A stretch of DNA of 64,000 bases, taken from NCBI GenBank assembly GCA_036023115.1, contig JAYKKT010000055.1, positions 13,020,501-13,084,500 on the forward strand, given 5' to 3'. This stretch comes from Brasenia schreberi (taxonomy: Eukaryota > Streptophyta > Magnoliopsida > Nymphaeales > Cabombaceae). The position numbers and the translations under genes were made by a program. The notes under the pieces were generated by a model. The model worked only from the letters and a program-made list of their open reading frames with translations. It did no database searches and was not told the origin of the DNA. Below, piece after piece: positions 46,070-57,743 of this stretch. Numbering within the stretch: the stretch's first letter is position 1; every line of letters begins with the position of its first letter.

Positions 46070-49000
46070 TGTAAACACCCCGAAATCCCACGAATTTCTC
46101 AAAATCCATCTGGTTTTATACAAGCAGCCCCAAAGGGCCATTTTGAGTTTGGAAACCCAGGAGCCTTCCAAACAACCCTGTATATATGTTTTAAACTTTA
46201 TCTTTCAATAAAAAAAAAAAATATGATATGGTTTTTGAAAACTTTTTAAAACATGTTTTTAAACCCCGAAGTGGCTTGGCCCGATCAAGACAGGACCAGG
46301 AGAACCAAGAAGAGCCCGGAACCGGAGCACTTGTCAAGCCCGGCGCAGCAACTCTTGTATCTGATTCACACCCCAGGATCTCGAACATCCAAGACCCTGT
46401 TCTTACCAAAATATCATTTGAAGTCATCTCCGGAGGGCAGAAACGGAGGCGGACGACCATGTTGGCGAAGACCCAACGCAGACGGAGTACTGATGCTGTC
46501 AGGCCCCGCACGAATCGTCCGTTTCGAACCCAGCTCGAAGGAGTCAGAGTTCAGTTTGGATTGGATCTGGACCATATATATCCAAATTCCAATCCAAACC
46601 CATATGTGGACTTGGATTTGGATTTGGATCCAGAGATCCAATCCAATATCCATATCCATGGCCCACATCACCTTCTCATAAATGGAGGTGGGGCCCACTT
46701 GAAATTCACGTGGGATATTGGGCATGAGAGAGAGTGGGGTTGAAAAATATCAAGAGTGTTGTATTAAGCTTGACTTGTGTGTCAAGTTTAGGTTAATCAT
46801 GTGGGTTAGCCTAATTGAGTGGGTTTAAGCTTGTAATTAGCTAAAACCTAACCTAGGGCTGCACCAACATGGGGTGATCAAGGTCTATGGGCCATGCTAA
46901 GGGAGCTCCTTCACCTAAACCTAACCCAAAATGCCTAAACCTAGCCTAAACCCCTAATCCACCCCTAATCTGAACCTAATCACCTAACCCACTTCCCTAA
47001 TCCCGGCCTAATCCCAACCTAATCGCCTAACCCACTTCCCTAATCCTTCCCTAAACCTAGATTAATTTCCCTAATCCTAGCCTAAACCTAGCCTAATCAC
47101 CTAACCTAGCTCACTAAACCTCACCCTAAAACCCAACCACCTAACCTAGCCCTAAACCCCTAAACCACCCTTAGCCCACGATTTACCCAAACCCCTAGTT
47201 TTAAAATATCTGGCCCAACCCCATCCAGCCCACCTTATCTACATACCACCCTACCTAAACCACCTAACCACTACCCACAGCCCAGCCCTAACCGACCTAC
47301 CCATCCCCATTTAACCCCCCTCCTTGTGGGCGGGTTTTCCAAGTGGGAACCACCCTTCCACCCAGCCGGGCCCTCTCCTTCTCCCATCTCTCACCCAGCC
47401 GGGACCACTCCCCAACAGCTCCACCTGCTCCACCAGCCACCACCTGCACCGCCATCTTCCCTCTTCCCTCCATCACCACCATCCCTCAGCCGGACGCCAC
47501 CACCTCCACCCAACCGAACCAGCCGACAACCACCTGCCCGCCACCTTCCCACTTCATCCGCCACCTCTCCCCATTCGGTAAGTACCCCAAACTCCCTCAA
47601 AGCCCCTCTCTACCACCTCTCCACTCTTAGCCACCCATCCTACCTTCATCTCAGCCCTTTTGCCGCCACCACCTAAACCTAGCCGAACCTAGTATAACCC
47701 AAGTTGCTGGCCACTACCTAGCCATCATCTCCCATTCGGCCAACTCCCCTAGGTGTCCTATTCGGCCTTCCCACTAGCTCACCTGTTGGGTCCAGTTTCC
47801 CTAAGTACCCAACTCCCCTAGTGATCCTATTACCCACTTCTTCAGCCACTTTAAACCCCCTACTTGGAGGCACCATCTACCTGCCACCGGCCCCCTTCGA
47901 GGCGTCTATCCCGCGCCCCACTTGCAGCCGGCCAGCACCCTTGATCACCTACCTTCGCGGAGCTCCCGTTTGCAGCCCAAGGCCAAGTCCACGCCCAAGC
48001 AAGACCTCTACGGACCAGCTACTCGTAAGTGTCTAAACTCGGTCTTTAGTTGTATACTTGCTTGAGATTCAATTTGATACGGGGTTGTAATAACGGAGCA
48101 TAGTCTTCCCCCGCTTGTAATAACGTGGCTTGGCACAACCACACACGTGCACTCTCTTAGTCGTGCACGATTTTTAGCACACACGGGCCTAATCAGCCCC
48201 TAATATATAAGTGTACATATATACTTTCATTTTCGAAGGGTTTTGTTTAAGTTGGGTGTGTTGTCTTTCAATTCAAACACTCACACACATTGAGCTTTCG
48301 CTCTTATTTGAAAGACCCAAGTAAGGGCCGACCTATACTATTTGGGTTTCATTTCATGTCGTGTGAGTAAGTCTTTCAATTCAAGCACTCTCACACACAT
48401 TGAGGTTTCGCTCTTAGTTGCAAGACCCAAGTAAGGGCCGACCTATACTATTTGGGTTTCATTTCATGTCGTGTGAGTAAGTCTTTCAATTCAAGCACTC
48501 TCACACACATTGAGCTTTCGCTCTTAGTTGCAAGACCCAAGTAAGGGCCGACCTATACTATTTGGGTTTCATTTCATGTCGTGTGAGTAAGTCTTTCAAT
48601 TCAAGCACTCTCACACACATTGAGCTTTCGCTCTTAGTTGCAAGACCCAAGTAAGGGCCGACCTATACTATTTGGGTTTCATTTCATGTCGTGTGAGTAA
48701 GTCTTTCAATTCAAGCACTTTCACACACATTGAGCCTTCGCTCTTACTCCCAAGACCTTAGTAAAGGCCTTATTGCAGTTATATTTGGGTTTCATTTATG
48801 TCGTGTGGGTAGTCTTTTAATTCAAGCACTCTCACACACATTGAGCCTTCGCTCTTATTCCCAAGACCTTAGTCAAGGCCATACTGCAATTTATATTTGG
48901 GTTCAAATTCATGTCGCGTGTGTAAGTCTTTCAATTCAAGCACGCACCCACATTGAGCCTTCGCTCTTATTTGCAAGACCCGAGTAAGGGCTCATATACA

Positions 49001-49582
49001 TAAGATATATACATATTTCCCTTCGGTTATTTCCCTTCGGTTATTTCCCTTCTGTTATTTCCCTTCGGCATTGTCTTTTAATTTCGGGTTTTCCCTTTGG
49101 AGTAGCGTGAGTTTGCATTGCATCTACGCCATACCACGAGGTAGGACGCATATCGCATCAAAGCAAGCCCCGCTCGAATTCGCCCATGTAGTGGAGTGTT
49201 CATAACACACAAACTAGGTGGCCCGAAAAGGGATAAAAGAAAAGACTTAGGCACGTGCAAATCCACGTGATCTAAAATATGCAATCGCATCTTAAAGACC
49301 CGAAATAGATACCTCGAACCGCTTCGTAGACTTTCTCCCCAAAACTCGATTTTTGCAAAAGCGTACAGACTGACCCTTGCGCATCGGTGCAAGAAGGTCT
49401 GCGACGACAAGAGCTTACTTACTCACAGTCGCCACGTTTAGAAGTCAGTGTTAAATATATCTTCGCTAGCTTAAGTAAGCTAGCTGGCACGCCCTATTTG
49501 TATACATAGGCCTTAGACACACGAGCAGATCCACTCCAAGCCCAGGAAGAGGCGAAGAGGCGGGGATTTTCGCGCGTCTACA
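46070..49582 (+). repeat. solo LTR S2 in E5 3' LTR
   Basis: 3513 bp, TGTAAACACC to CGCGTCTACA, TSD atttc at 46065-46069 and 49583-49587. No internal region. It contains CCTAAT repeats, donor 47578, exon-like segment 47976-48024 and an expanded array of ~110-bp subrepeats (48250-48990), which accounts for its greater length than S3. Confidence 0.94.
48250..48990. repeat. tandem ~110-bp subrepeats
   Basis: GTAAGGGCCGAC recurs at 48321, 48431, 48541 and 48651 (period 110), each unit with TTTCAATTCAAGCACTC, CACACACATTGAGC and CGCTCTTA. Three more diverged units follow. The first four are nearly identical, so the array grew recently. Other LTRs have two to five units. Confidence 0.9.
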
Positions 49583-49916
49583 ATTTCATGTCGTGTGTGT
49601 AAGTCTTTCAATTCAAGCACGCACCCACATTGAGCCTTCGCTCTTATTTGCAAGACCCGAGTAAGGGCCCATATACATACTCTATATATACATATCTCCC
49701 TTCGGCATTTACATTTCAAGTCATTTCCCTTCGGCATTGTCTTTACATTTCGGGTTTTCCCTTTGGAGTAATGTGAGTTTGCAATGCATCTATGCCATAC
49801 CACGAGGTAGGACGCATATTGCATCAAAGCAAGCCCCGCTCAAATTTGCCATGTAGTGGAGTGTTCATAACACACAAACTAGGTGGCCCATAAAGGGATA
49901 AAAGGAAAGACTTAGG

Positions 49917-52900
49917 TGTAAACACCCCGAAATCCCACGAATTTCTTCAAAACAACCTGGTTTTATACAAGCAGCCCCAAAGGGCCATTTTTGAGTCTGG
50001 AAACCCATGAGCCTTCCAGACAACCCTGTACATATGTTTTAAACTCTGTATTTCAAAAATATATAATATAGCTTTTGAAAACCTTTTAAAACATGTTTTG
50101 AAACCCCGAAGTGGCTTGGCCCGATCAAGACAGGACCAGGAGAGCCAAGAAGAGCCCGGAACCGAAGCACACGTCGAGCCCGGCACAGCAACTCTTGTAT
50201 TTGATTCACACCCCAGGATCTCGAACGTCCAAGACCTTGTTCTTATCAAAATATCATTTGAAGTCATCTCCGAAAGGCAGAAACGGAGGCGGACGACCAT
50301 GTTGGCGAAGACCCAACGCAGACGGAGTACTGATGCTGTCACGCCCCGCACAAATCGTCCGTTTCGAACCCAGCTCGAAGGAGTCAGAGTTCAGTTTGGA
50401 TTGGATCTGGACCATATATATCCAGATCCCAGTCCAAACCCATATGTGGACTTGGATTTGGATTTGGATCCAGAGATCCAATCCAATGTCCATATCCATG
50501 GCCCACATCACCTTCTCATAAATGGATGTGGGGCCCACTTGAAATTCACGTGGGATATGGGGCATGAGAGAGAGTGGGGATGGAAAATATCAAGAGTGTT
50601 GTAATTAAGCTTGACTTGTGTGTCAAGTTTGGGGTTAATCATGTGGGTTAGCCTAATTGAGTGGGTTTAAGCTTGTAATTAGCTAAAACCTAACCTAGGG
50701 CTGCACCAACATGAGGTGGTTAAGGTCTATGGGCCATGCAAAGGGAGCTCCTTCACCTAAACCTAACCCAAAATGCCTAATCCTAGCCTAAACCCCTAAT
50801 CCACCCCTAATCTGAACCTAATCACCTAACCCACTTCCCTAATCCCGTCCTAATCCCAACCTAATCACCTAACCCACTTCCCTAATCCTTCCCTAAACCT
50901 AGATTAATTTCCCTAATCCTAGCCTAAACCTAGCCTAATCACCTAACCTAGCTCACTAAACCTCACCCTAAAACCCAACCACCTAACCTAGCCCTAAACC
51001 CCTAAACCACCCCTAGCCCACAATCTACCCAAACCCCTAGTTTCCAAAATATCTGGCCCAACCCTTTCCAACCCACCTTATCTACATACCACCCTACCTA
51101 AACCACCTAACCACTACCCCAAGCCTAGCCCTAACCGACCTACCCATCCCTATTTAAACCCCCCCCCCCTTTGGGGCGGGTTTTCCAAGCAAGAACCCTC
51201 ACCTCACCCAGCCGGGCCCTCTCTTTCTCCCATTTCCTCACCCAGCCGAACCTGCCCGCCTGCTCCACCTGCTCCATCAGCACTTCCTGCACCGCGACCT
51301 TCTCTCTTCCATCCACCACCATCTCCCAGCCGTACGCCACCACCCTCTCCCAGCCGGACGCCACACTTGCTCTCCATCCCATCTACACCCGGCTTCTCTC
51401 TTCCATCCGCCACCTCTCCCCATTCGGTAAGCATTCCCCAACTCTCCCTAAATTCTTCTCTACTCCCTCTCCACTCCTAGCCACCTACCCTATCATCATC
51501 TCAGCCCTTTGTCACCACCCTTTTTAACTTAGCCGAACCTAACATAACCTAAACTACCGGCCACTACCTAACCATCCCATTTGCACCCGGCCAGCCATTT
51601 CTTCCACCCTATAGGACTCCCATTCGGCCTTCCCATAAACTCCCCTTTTAGGTCCACCTTCCCTAAACCCTCGACTCTCCTAGTGACCCTAAACACTCAC
51701 TTGGTCCAGCCCCTTTAACCCCCCACATCGAGGCGACACCCATTTGCAACCGGCCACCTTCGAGGCGCCTATCCCGCGCCCCACTTGCAGCCGGCCAGCA
51801 CCCTTGGTCACCTATCCCCGCGGAGCTCCCGTTTGCAGCCCAAGGCGAAGGCCAAGCCCACGCTCAAGCAAGGCCTCTACGGACCAACTACTCGTAAGTG
51901 CCTAAACTCGGTCTTTAGTTGTATACTTGCTTGAGATTCAATTTGATACGGGGTTGTAATAACGGAGCATAGTCTCCCCCCGCTTGTAATAACGTGGCTT
52001 GGCACAACCACACACGTGCACTCTCTTAGTCGTGCACGATTTTGAACACACACGGGCCTAATCAGCCCCTAATACATAAGTGCATATATATACTTTCATT
52101 TTCGAAGGGTTTTGTTTAAGTTGGGTGCGTTGTCTTTCAATTCAAGCACTCACACACATTGAGCTTTCACTCTTATTTGAAAGACCCAAGTAAGGGCCGA
52201 CCTATACTATTTGGGTTTTCATTTCATGTCGTGTGGGTAAGTCTTTCAATTCAAGGACGTTCACACACATTGAGCTTTCGCTCTTATTTGAAAGACCCAA
52301 GTAAGGGCCGACCTATACTATTTGGGTTTTGTTTCATGTCGTGTGTGTAGTACTTCAATTCAAGCACTCTCACACACATTGAGCCTTTGCTCTTACTCCC
52401 AAGACCTTAGTAAAGGCCTTATTGCAGTTATATTTGGGTTTCATTTATGTCGTGTGTGTAGTACTTCAATTCAAGCACTCTCACACACATTGAGCCTTCG
52501 CTCTTACTCCCAAGACCTTAGTCAAGGCCATACTGCAATTTATATTTGGGTTTAATTTCATGTCGTGTGTGTAAGTCTTTCAATTCCAGCACGCACCCAC
52601 ATTGAGCCTTCGCTCTTATTTGCAAGACCCGAGTAAGGGCTCATATACATAATCTATATACCTATCTCCCTTCGGTTATTTCCCTTCGGTTATTTCAATT
52701 CAGTTATTTCCCTTTAGTTATTTCCCTTCAGTATTGTCTTTACATTTCGGGTTTTCCCTTTGGAGTAGCGTGGGTTTGCATTGCATCTACGCCATACCAC
52801 GAGGTAGGACGCATATTGCATCAAAGCAAGCCCCGCTCGAATTCGCCCACGTAGTGGAGTGTTCATAACACACAAACTAGGTGGCCCAAAAAGGGATAAA

Positions 52901-53247
52901 AGAAAAGACGTAGGCATGTGCAAATCCACGTGATCTAAAACATGCAATCGCATTCTAAAGACCCGAAATAGACACCTCGAACCGCTTCGTAGACTTTCTC
53001 TCCAAAAACTCGATTTTTGCAAAGCGTACAGACTGACCCTTGCGCATCGGTGCAAGAAGGTCTGCGATGACAAGAGCTTACTTGCTCACAGTCGCCACGT
53101 TTAGAAGTCAGTGTTAAAAATATCTTCGCTAGCTTAGGTAAGCTAGCTGGCACGCCCTGTTTGCATACATAGGCCTTAGACACACGAGAGGATCCACTCC
53201 AAAGCCCTGAAAAAGGCAAAGAGGTGGGGATTTTTCGCGCGTCTACA
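49917..53247 (+). repeat. solo LTR S3 in E5 3' LTR
   Basis: 3331 bp, TGTAAACACC to CGCGTCTACA, TSD ttagg at 49912-49916 and 53248-53252. Joining the flanks restores GACTTAGGCAAGTGCAAATC as in other LTRs. Internal landmarks are as in S2, with fewer subrepeats. Confidence 0.94.
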
Positions 53248-53630
53248 TTAGGCAAGTGCAAATCCACGTGATCTAAAATCTGCAATCGCATCTAAAAGAC
53301 CCGAATTACACACCTCGAACCGCTTTGTAGGCTTTCTATCCCAAAAACTCAATTTTTTGCTAAGCGTACAGATTGACCCTTGCGCATTGGTGCAAGAAGG
53401 TCTGCGACGACAAGAGCTCACTTGCTCACAGTCGCCACGATTAGAAGTCAGTTTAAAATATATCTTCGCTAGCTTAGGTAAGCTAGCTGGCACGCCCTGT
53501 TTACATAAATAGGCCTTAGACGCACGAGAGGATCCACTCCAAGCCCAGAAAAGGTGGGGAGGCGTGGGGATTTTTCGCGCGTCTACAAGGCCTAAGAACC
53601 CGTAAGTGAAAATTTTCGGTGTCTACAGGA

Positions 53631-53649
53631 TTGGCTCGCCCGATGGGAC
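53631..53649 (+). promoter_or_regulatory. E6 primer-binding site, variant
   Basis: TTGGCTCGCCCGATGGGAC, three bases after the LTR end. It differs from the E2-E4 site at two inner positions (CTCGCCCGA for CACGCCCGG). Confidence 0.75.
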
Positions 53650-53752
53650 CCGAGACTTACGTAGACTTCAAACAAACAAGTTACACTCAAAATTTTCCAA
53701 AAAAAGAGTATTTTTCCAAAAAATCATGCATTCTTAGGAGAATTGCATAAAA

Positions 53753-54253
53753 ATGGATAAAAAGCTACAAAAGTCCTCATTGAGTAAACTAAGAGAGGCT
53801 TTCAAAACAGATAAAGCCCAAAAAGTGCTCGATCACATTTCAAAAATATTTCAAAAGATGGATGCTTTAAGCAAGGAGCTTAAAGCCCATCGATCACATA
53901 GCAGCTCTTCTAGGGCACATAAAGATCGTGAATTGAAAACCGATCTCAAACTCAACGAAGGATTGGAGATTAAAGACGAATCCCGGAAAAGGGATGAGTC
54001 ATCCACTCCTACATCTTCAAGCTTTTCAAAATGCAAGGGAAATTCGAAAACAGACTGTTCTGTTTCAAAAAATCAAAAAAATCTTGAAAACTTTCAAAAA
54101 ACAAAAAAATTGAAAAATCAAACTTTGAAATTTCAAAAAATTCAAGTGAAAGTCCTAAGTCTAGGCACACACACACTGTGGGACATGAAACCCACACCCT
54201 ACAAAAAGACGAGAGTGAGAAACAGGAAGGTTTCGAAAGGAATTGCCTCGTAA
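53753..54253 (+). CDS. E6 Lys/Ser-rich ORF, unknown, gag-like position
   Basis: 166 residues from MDKKLQKSSLSKLREAF. I do not recognise a domain. It sits where gag begins in the other elements, about 100 bp after the PBS. An amphipathic helical stretch (residues 1-50) is followed by a run of Ser (about 50-55), acidic/basic repeats, and from about residue 100 a Lys/Asn/Gln-rich segment that resembles the pol linker of E1-E4 in composition (KNLENFQKTKKLKN). It could be a diverged gag N-terminus fused to linker sequence. Whether it is translated is unknown. Confidence 0.4.
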   Translation: MDKKLQKSSLSKLREAFKTDKAQKVLDHISKIFQKMDALSKELKAHRSHSSSSRAHKDRELKTDLKLNEGLEIKDESRKRDESSTPTSSSFSKCKGNSKTDCSVSKNQKNLENFQKTKKLKNQTLKFQKIQVKVLSLGTHTLWDMKPTPYKKTRVRNRKVSKGIAS

Positions 54254-54855
54254 AACCCCGGGGCCTCAAAACAGAGTTACCTGGGAAATCGGCCTGCTCT
54301 CACCCTGAAAAGGTAGACAAGCCACAAAGAGGTATGCCTGAAACCCATCATTCTCAAAACTCTCTTCTTCATATAGGGTCATCAGATGCATTGGATAACC
54401 CCTATGCACACAGAAACCCATAAATTGTGCCAAAATTTGAGGATTTTCAAGGTGCGCCAAATATCCCATACCACCCAAAAGAATTTCAAAAATAAAAAGA
54501 AGTTCAAAAAATGGTAGACATGGAGACCTCAAATTTATGCATCGACATCTTAGGAGTTGATAACCCTACCATAGAAAAACTCACTTTTTTGAGCCTCGTC
54601 TTGTACACTGGAACCAAGGCTATGGCTTCGAAACAAAATCCATCCCTAGGGGCACCACAAGTTGAACCTAGGGAGCAGGTCGAAAACTTTGAGGGAGCAA
54701 TCTGGGCTTCCCTTGAAGCAAATCTCTCCCAAAATCAGGTTATATGGAACTATAAGTCTTCCATCACCCTGAAAAGTCCAAAGTTTCTTAAGGGACCAAG
54801 CATGGCTTCCCCTAAGAACAAAATTTTCCAAAATGGGGTTATCTGGATTGGATCA
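54254..54855 (+). other. E6 remainder, no clear gene
   Basis: Contains an ORF from 54511 (140 codons) that runs into the inverted LTR of E7, so its C-terminus is not original. It has no domain I know. The rest shows many AAAATC words like the pol linker region. Confidence 0.4.
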
Positions 54856-55645
54856 TGTTGGTGCAACCCTAGGTTAGGTGTAGGTGCATACAAGCTTAAT
54901 CCCACACTCATTAGGCTAAACCAACATGATTAACCCAAAACTTGACACAAAAGTCAAGCCCACCATATTCTCACTCATATTTTATCCCCCATTCTCTCTC
55001 ATACCCAAGCTTTTCACGTGAATTTCTTGTGGGCCCCACCTCCATTTATGAGAAGGTGATGTGGGCCATGGATGTGGATATTGGATTGGATCTTTGGATC
55101 CAAATCCAAATCCATATGCATGTTTGGATTTGGATCTAGATATATATGGTCCAGATCCGATCCAAATCTGATTTTCTGACTCCTTCGTGGTACTTTTGAA
55201 ACAGACGATTTATGTGGGGCCTAACAGTATCAGTACTCCGTCTTGCATTGGGTCTTCGCCAACATTGTCGTTCGCTCCTCTTTTCACCTTCTAGAGATCA
55301 TTTCAAACAATTTGTTGATAATAGGGGCTTGGATGTCTGATATTTTTGGGGATGAATCTGATACGAGAGTTGATGTACCGGGCTCGACATATGCTCCGAT
55401 TTCGGGCTCTCTTTCGCTTCTCTGGTCCTACTCTTATCAGGCCAAGTTGCTTTGTGGGGTTTCAAAAACACCTTTTTAAAGTTTTTAAAACTGTATAACA
55501 CATATTTTAAAACATATATAGTTTAAAACATATGTACAGGGTTGCCTAGAAGGCTCCTAGGTTTCCAGACTCAAAATAGCCCTTTGGGGCTGCTTTTGCA
55601 AAACCAGTTGTTTTGGGAAAATTGTAGGATTTTGGGGTGTTTACA
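54856..55645 (-). repeat. E7 3' LTR fragment (U3)
   Basis: Begins (minus strand) TGTAAACACCCCAAAATCC at 55645 and runs through CCATATATATC near 55140 to CCTAGGGTTGCACCAACATG. It is lost beyond that, where E6 starts. Confidence 0.88.
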
Positions 55646-55649
55646 GATG

Positions 55650-55658
55650 CCCCTCTTT
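55650..55658 (-). promoter_or_regulatory. E7 polypurine tract
   Basis: AAAGAGGGG on the minus strand, four bases before the LTR start at 55645, as in E2 and E5. Confidence 0.87.
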
Positions 55659-56786
55659 GGCATTATCCAAATTGATTTGGATAATGGCAAAGACGACAAC
55701 ACCCCTTTCGATGTTTCCCTAAATCTATCCACGAAAATATGGGATCGTCCCAATTTTTAGCAAAATCTCTCTTTTAAACCCTGGTAGGAGGAGATATCAC
55801 GCCAAAGGGATTGTTATGGAATCTAGTCCTAGATGGGATCATGTTATGCAGGTGTCTATGCGTGGATATGCAGATGCACGACATGGATGGGATGCCAAGA
55901 ATGGCGACCTCCCAAAGACCGGATGACATGGTCGAACTCTTGAGACTTATAAAGGCCTACTGCTCCAAGTGAGCAGACCCTATGCTGTTCGATGTTCTAT
56001 TTTTCAAAATCTATTTACAAAAGGGAAAACTGCTTTGAGCCTCAATCCTAAAGATCTCGAGCTCTTCGTGTTTGCCTTTGCTTGAGTCTTGACACTCGCT
56101 AATCTAGCGGAGGTTTTATAAGAAAACAAGCTATATTTCAAAAATTCCTACGTCTTACTCGAAACATCGAATTCTCAAACAAAATGAAATTCAAGTAAGT
56201 AAATCCTATTTTTACTTTAGGATTCCTCGAAATGAACCATGTTTTACTTGGGATAAGCCAGGGATGGGAAAGAGATACCACGGTCCCTTTTGAAGCGTCC
56301 CGTGGTTTAAGGCATAGAAGGCGGAAAACTGCTCTTTTTTGAGCTTTTTGGCCTTTTTTCCTTTTTTCCATAGAGGGTCTCCCTTTGGGAGTATTTTTTC
56401 TTTAATCCCTCTTTTCCATTAAAGAATCGATTTTTTCCTTTTGATTCAAGTTTCTTTCTTTGGGAAAGAGATATTTGACAAGGAATTCCCTTTGTTCTGG
56501 CCACGTTTTCCTTTTGGAAGGAGAAGAGAAGAGAGGAGGACTTATCCCAAGGTCACACTCGATCCATTCTAGATCAGCCTATTTAGAAATAGCACGTACT
56601 ACTTGCAAGTATCTTGCTATATTGAACTAGGCCTTTCTTTGTAAGAAGAAGGATTTTGAAATGTAACCATGTGTTTGGAAAACTCCACTCTTTCACAAGT
56701 GCGAATTCTCTCACTCAGGGTCACACAATTCGCCTTTGAACCAGTTATCCCTAAGGATTTTTGAAAATGGGAATTTAACCCAAATC
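55659..56786 (-). other. E7 3' untranslated region
   Basis: Same block as in E2 and E5, inverted. No conserved ORF; the minus-strand ORF at 56138-56371 is not kept in the other copies. Confidence 0.7.
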
Positions 56787-57743
56787 CTACACATAATACT
56801 TCTTTAAGTATTGAATATTTATAGGATCTGCTAAATTCCTACCTTCTACATCGATCAACCAATATGAGTTGTTCGTGGTGGTTGCACGTACAACATAGGG
56901 TCCATCCCACTTGGGGTGCCACTTTCCAAGAGGATGTGGGCCACGATAGTAGATGGTTTTCAAAACCAGATCTCCCACTTCAAAGTGGCGAGGTCTCATG
57001 TGTTTGTCATAATGTCGGGCTATCCTTTGCCGGTATGCACGAGCATGATCCATAGCAAGGAGTCGCCTCTCATCTAGCAAATCTAGTTCGGCCATCCTAG
57101 CATGCTGAAGCATCCCTAAGGGGAGGTCGAGTGCAATGGATGTATGGAATGAATGCAATTGTGTATGAATGGGAAGAATGGCATTTGTGCCATAGACCAA
57201 TTCGAATGGTGTGGCACTTGTGGGAGTCCGGATGGAAGTCCTATAAGCCCATAAGGCTTCATCCAACTTCTCGTGCCATGTCCTACCCTTCTCTAAAGTC
57301 TTCTCAATTATACTAATGAGAGTCTTATTCGTGGCTTCAGCTTGGCCGTTGCCTTGAGGGTAGTAGGGCGAGGAGAAGTGGTGAGTTATGCCATACGTGT
57401 TGCACAACTTAACCATCTGCTCATTTTTGAATGGGGTGCCATTATCAGACACAAGGTCTCTCGGAACCCCAAATCGAGCCAAGATATTCCTCCTAATGAA
57501 AGCCACCACATGTTGCCCCTGTATGTTGGTCAGGGAGATGGCTTCCACCCACGTGGAGAAATACTCAATGGCTACTAAAATGAATCTATGCCCATTCGAT
57601 GCCTTTGGAAAGATCGGGCCTACGATATCAAATGCCCACATGGTAAATGGCCAACGGGCTGACCACGGAATGCAATGCAGATGATGGGATATGAATGGCG
57701 TGCCCATGCACTTGACATGGATGACACTTTCTAACATGATCGT
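56787..57743 (-). pseudogene. E7 pol, 3' end: integrase
   Basis: Integrase inserts the cDNA into the genome. Open to the S4 border: zinc-finger end, core with AFDIVGPIF, VSDNGTPFKN and GNGQAEATNKT (catalytic Asp, Asp, Glu), C-terminal GDLVLKT and WLIDVEG, stop at 56787. A local frame slip near 57640-57700 replaces about 20 residues just before WPFTMW. Otherwise this is the best-preserved integrase core in the window. Confidence 0.9.

Larger units (their letters stand above)
38312..53587 (+). mobile_element. E5: Tat element with nested solo LTRs
   Basis: 5' LTR remnant 38312 to about 38721, pol from about 38755 to 42325, 3' untranslated region, PPT 43481-43489, 3' LTR 43494-53587 interrupted by S2 and S3. 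Both outer LTR ends (TGTAAACACC and GCGCGTCTACA) and the TSD are intact. Most of the 5' LTR, the PBS, ORF1 and the start of pol are missing. The net LTR length without nested pieces is about 3.24 kb. Confidence 0.92.
43494..53587 (+). repeat. E5 3' LTR, interrupted by S2 and S3
   Basis: Segments 43494-46069, 49588-49916 and 53253-53587. The first holds CCATATATATCC near 43989, CCTAAT repeats 44336-44645, TATATAAA at 44847-44854, donor at 45095, exon-like 45685-45739 and the start of the subrepeats. The second holds the TTCCCTTCGGC repeats. The third holds the U5 stem-loop and the CGCGCGTCTACA end. Confidence 0.9.
53588..54855 (+). mobile_element. E6: LTR end and short internal region, possibly non-autonomous
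   Basis: LTR end 53588-53627 (continuing 37915-38311), PBS 53631-53649, an ORF of 166 codons at 53753-54253, then about 600 bp without a recognised domain, ending where E7 LTR sequence begins near 54855. No gag core, knuckle, protease or RT is seen. It may be a non-autonomous relative or a deletion remnant. Confidence 0.65.

Noticed and set aside
48250..48990. CRISPR-like spaced repeats
   Set aside because: Units are contiguous 110-bp tandem copies with no unique spacers, inside an LTR of a plant retrotransposon.
54511..54933. 140-codon ORF as a host gene
   Set aside because: Its C-terminal part is inverted LTR sequence of E7, and it has no recognisable domain or intron signals of its own.
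56138..56371. Short ORF in the E7 3' region
   Set aside because: The matching regions of E2 and E5 do not keep it open with the same start and stop.
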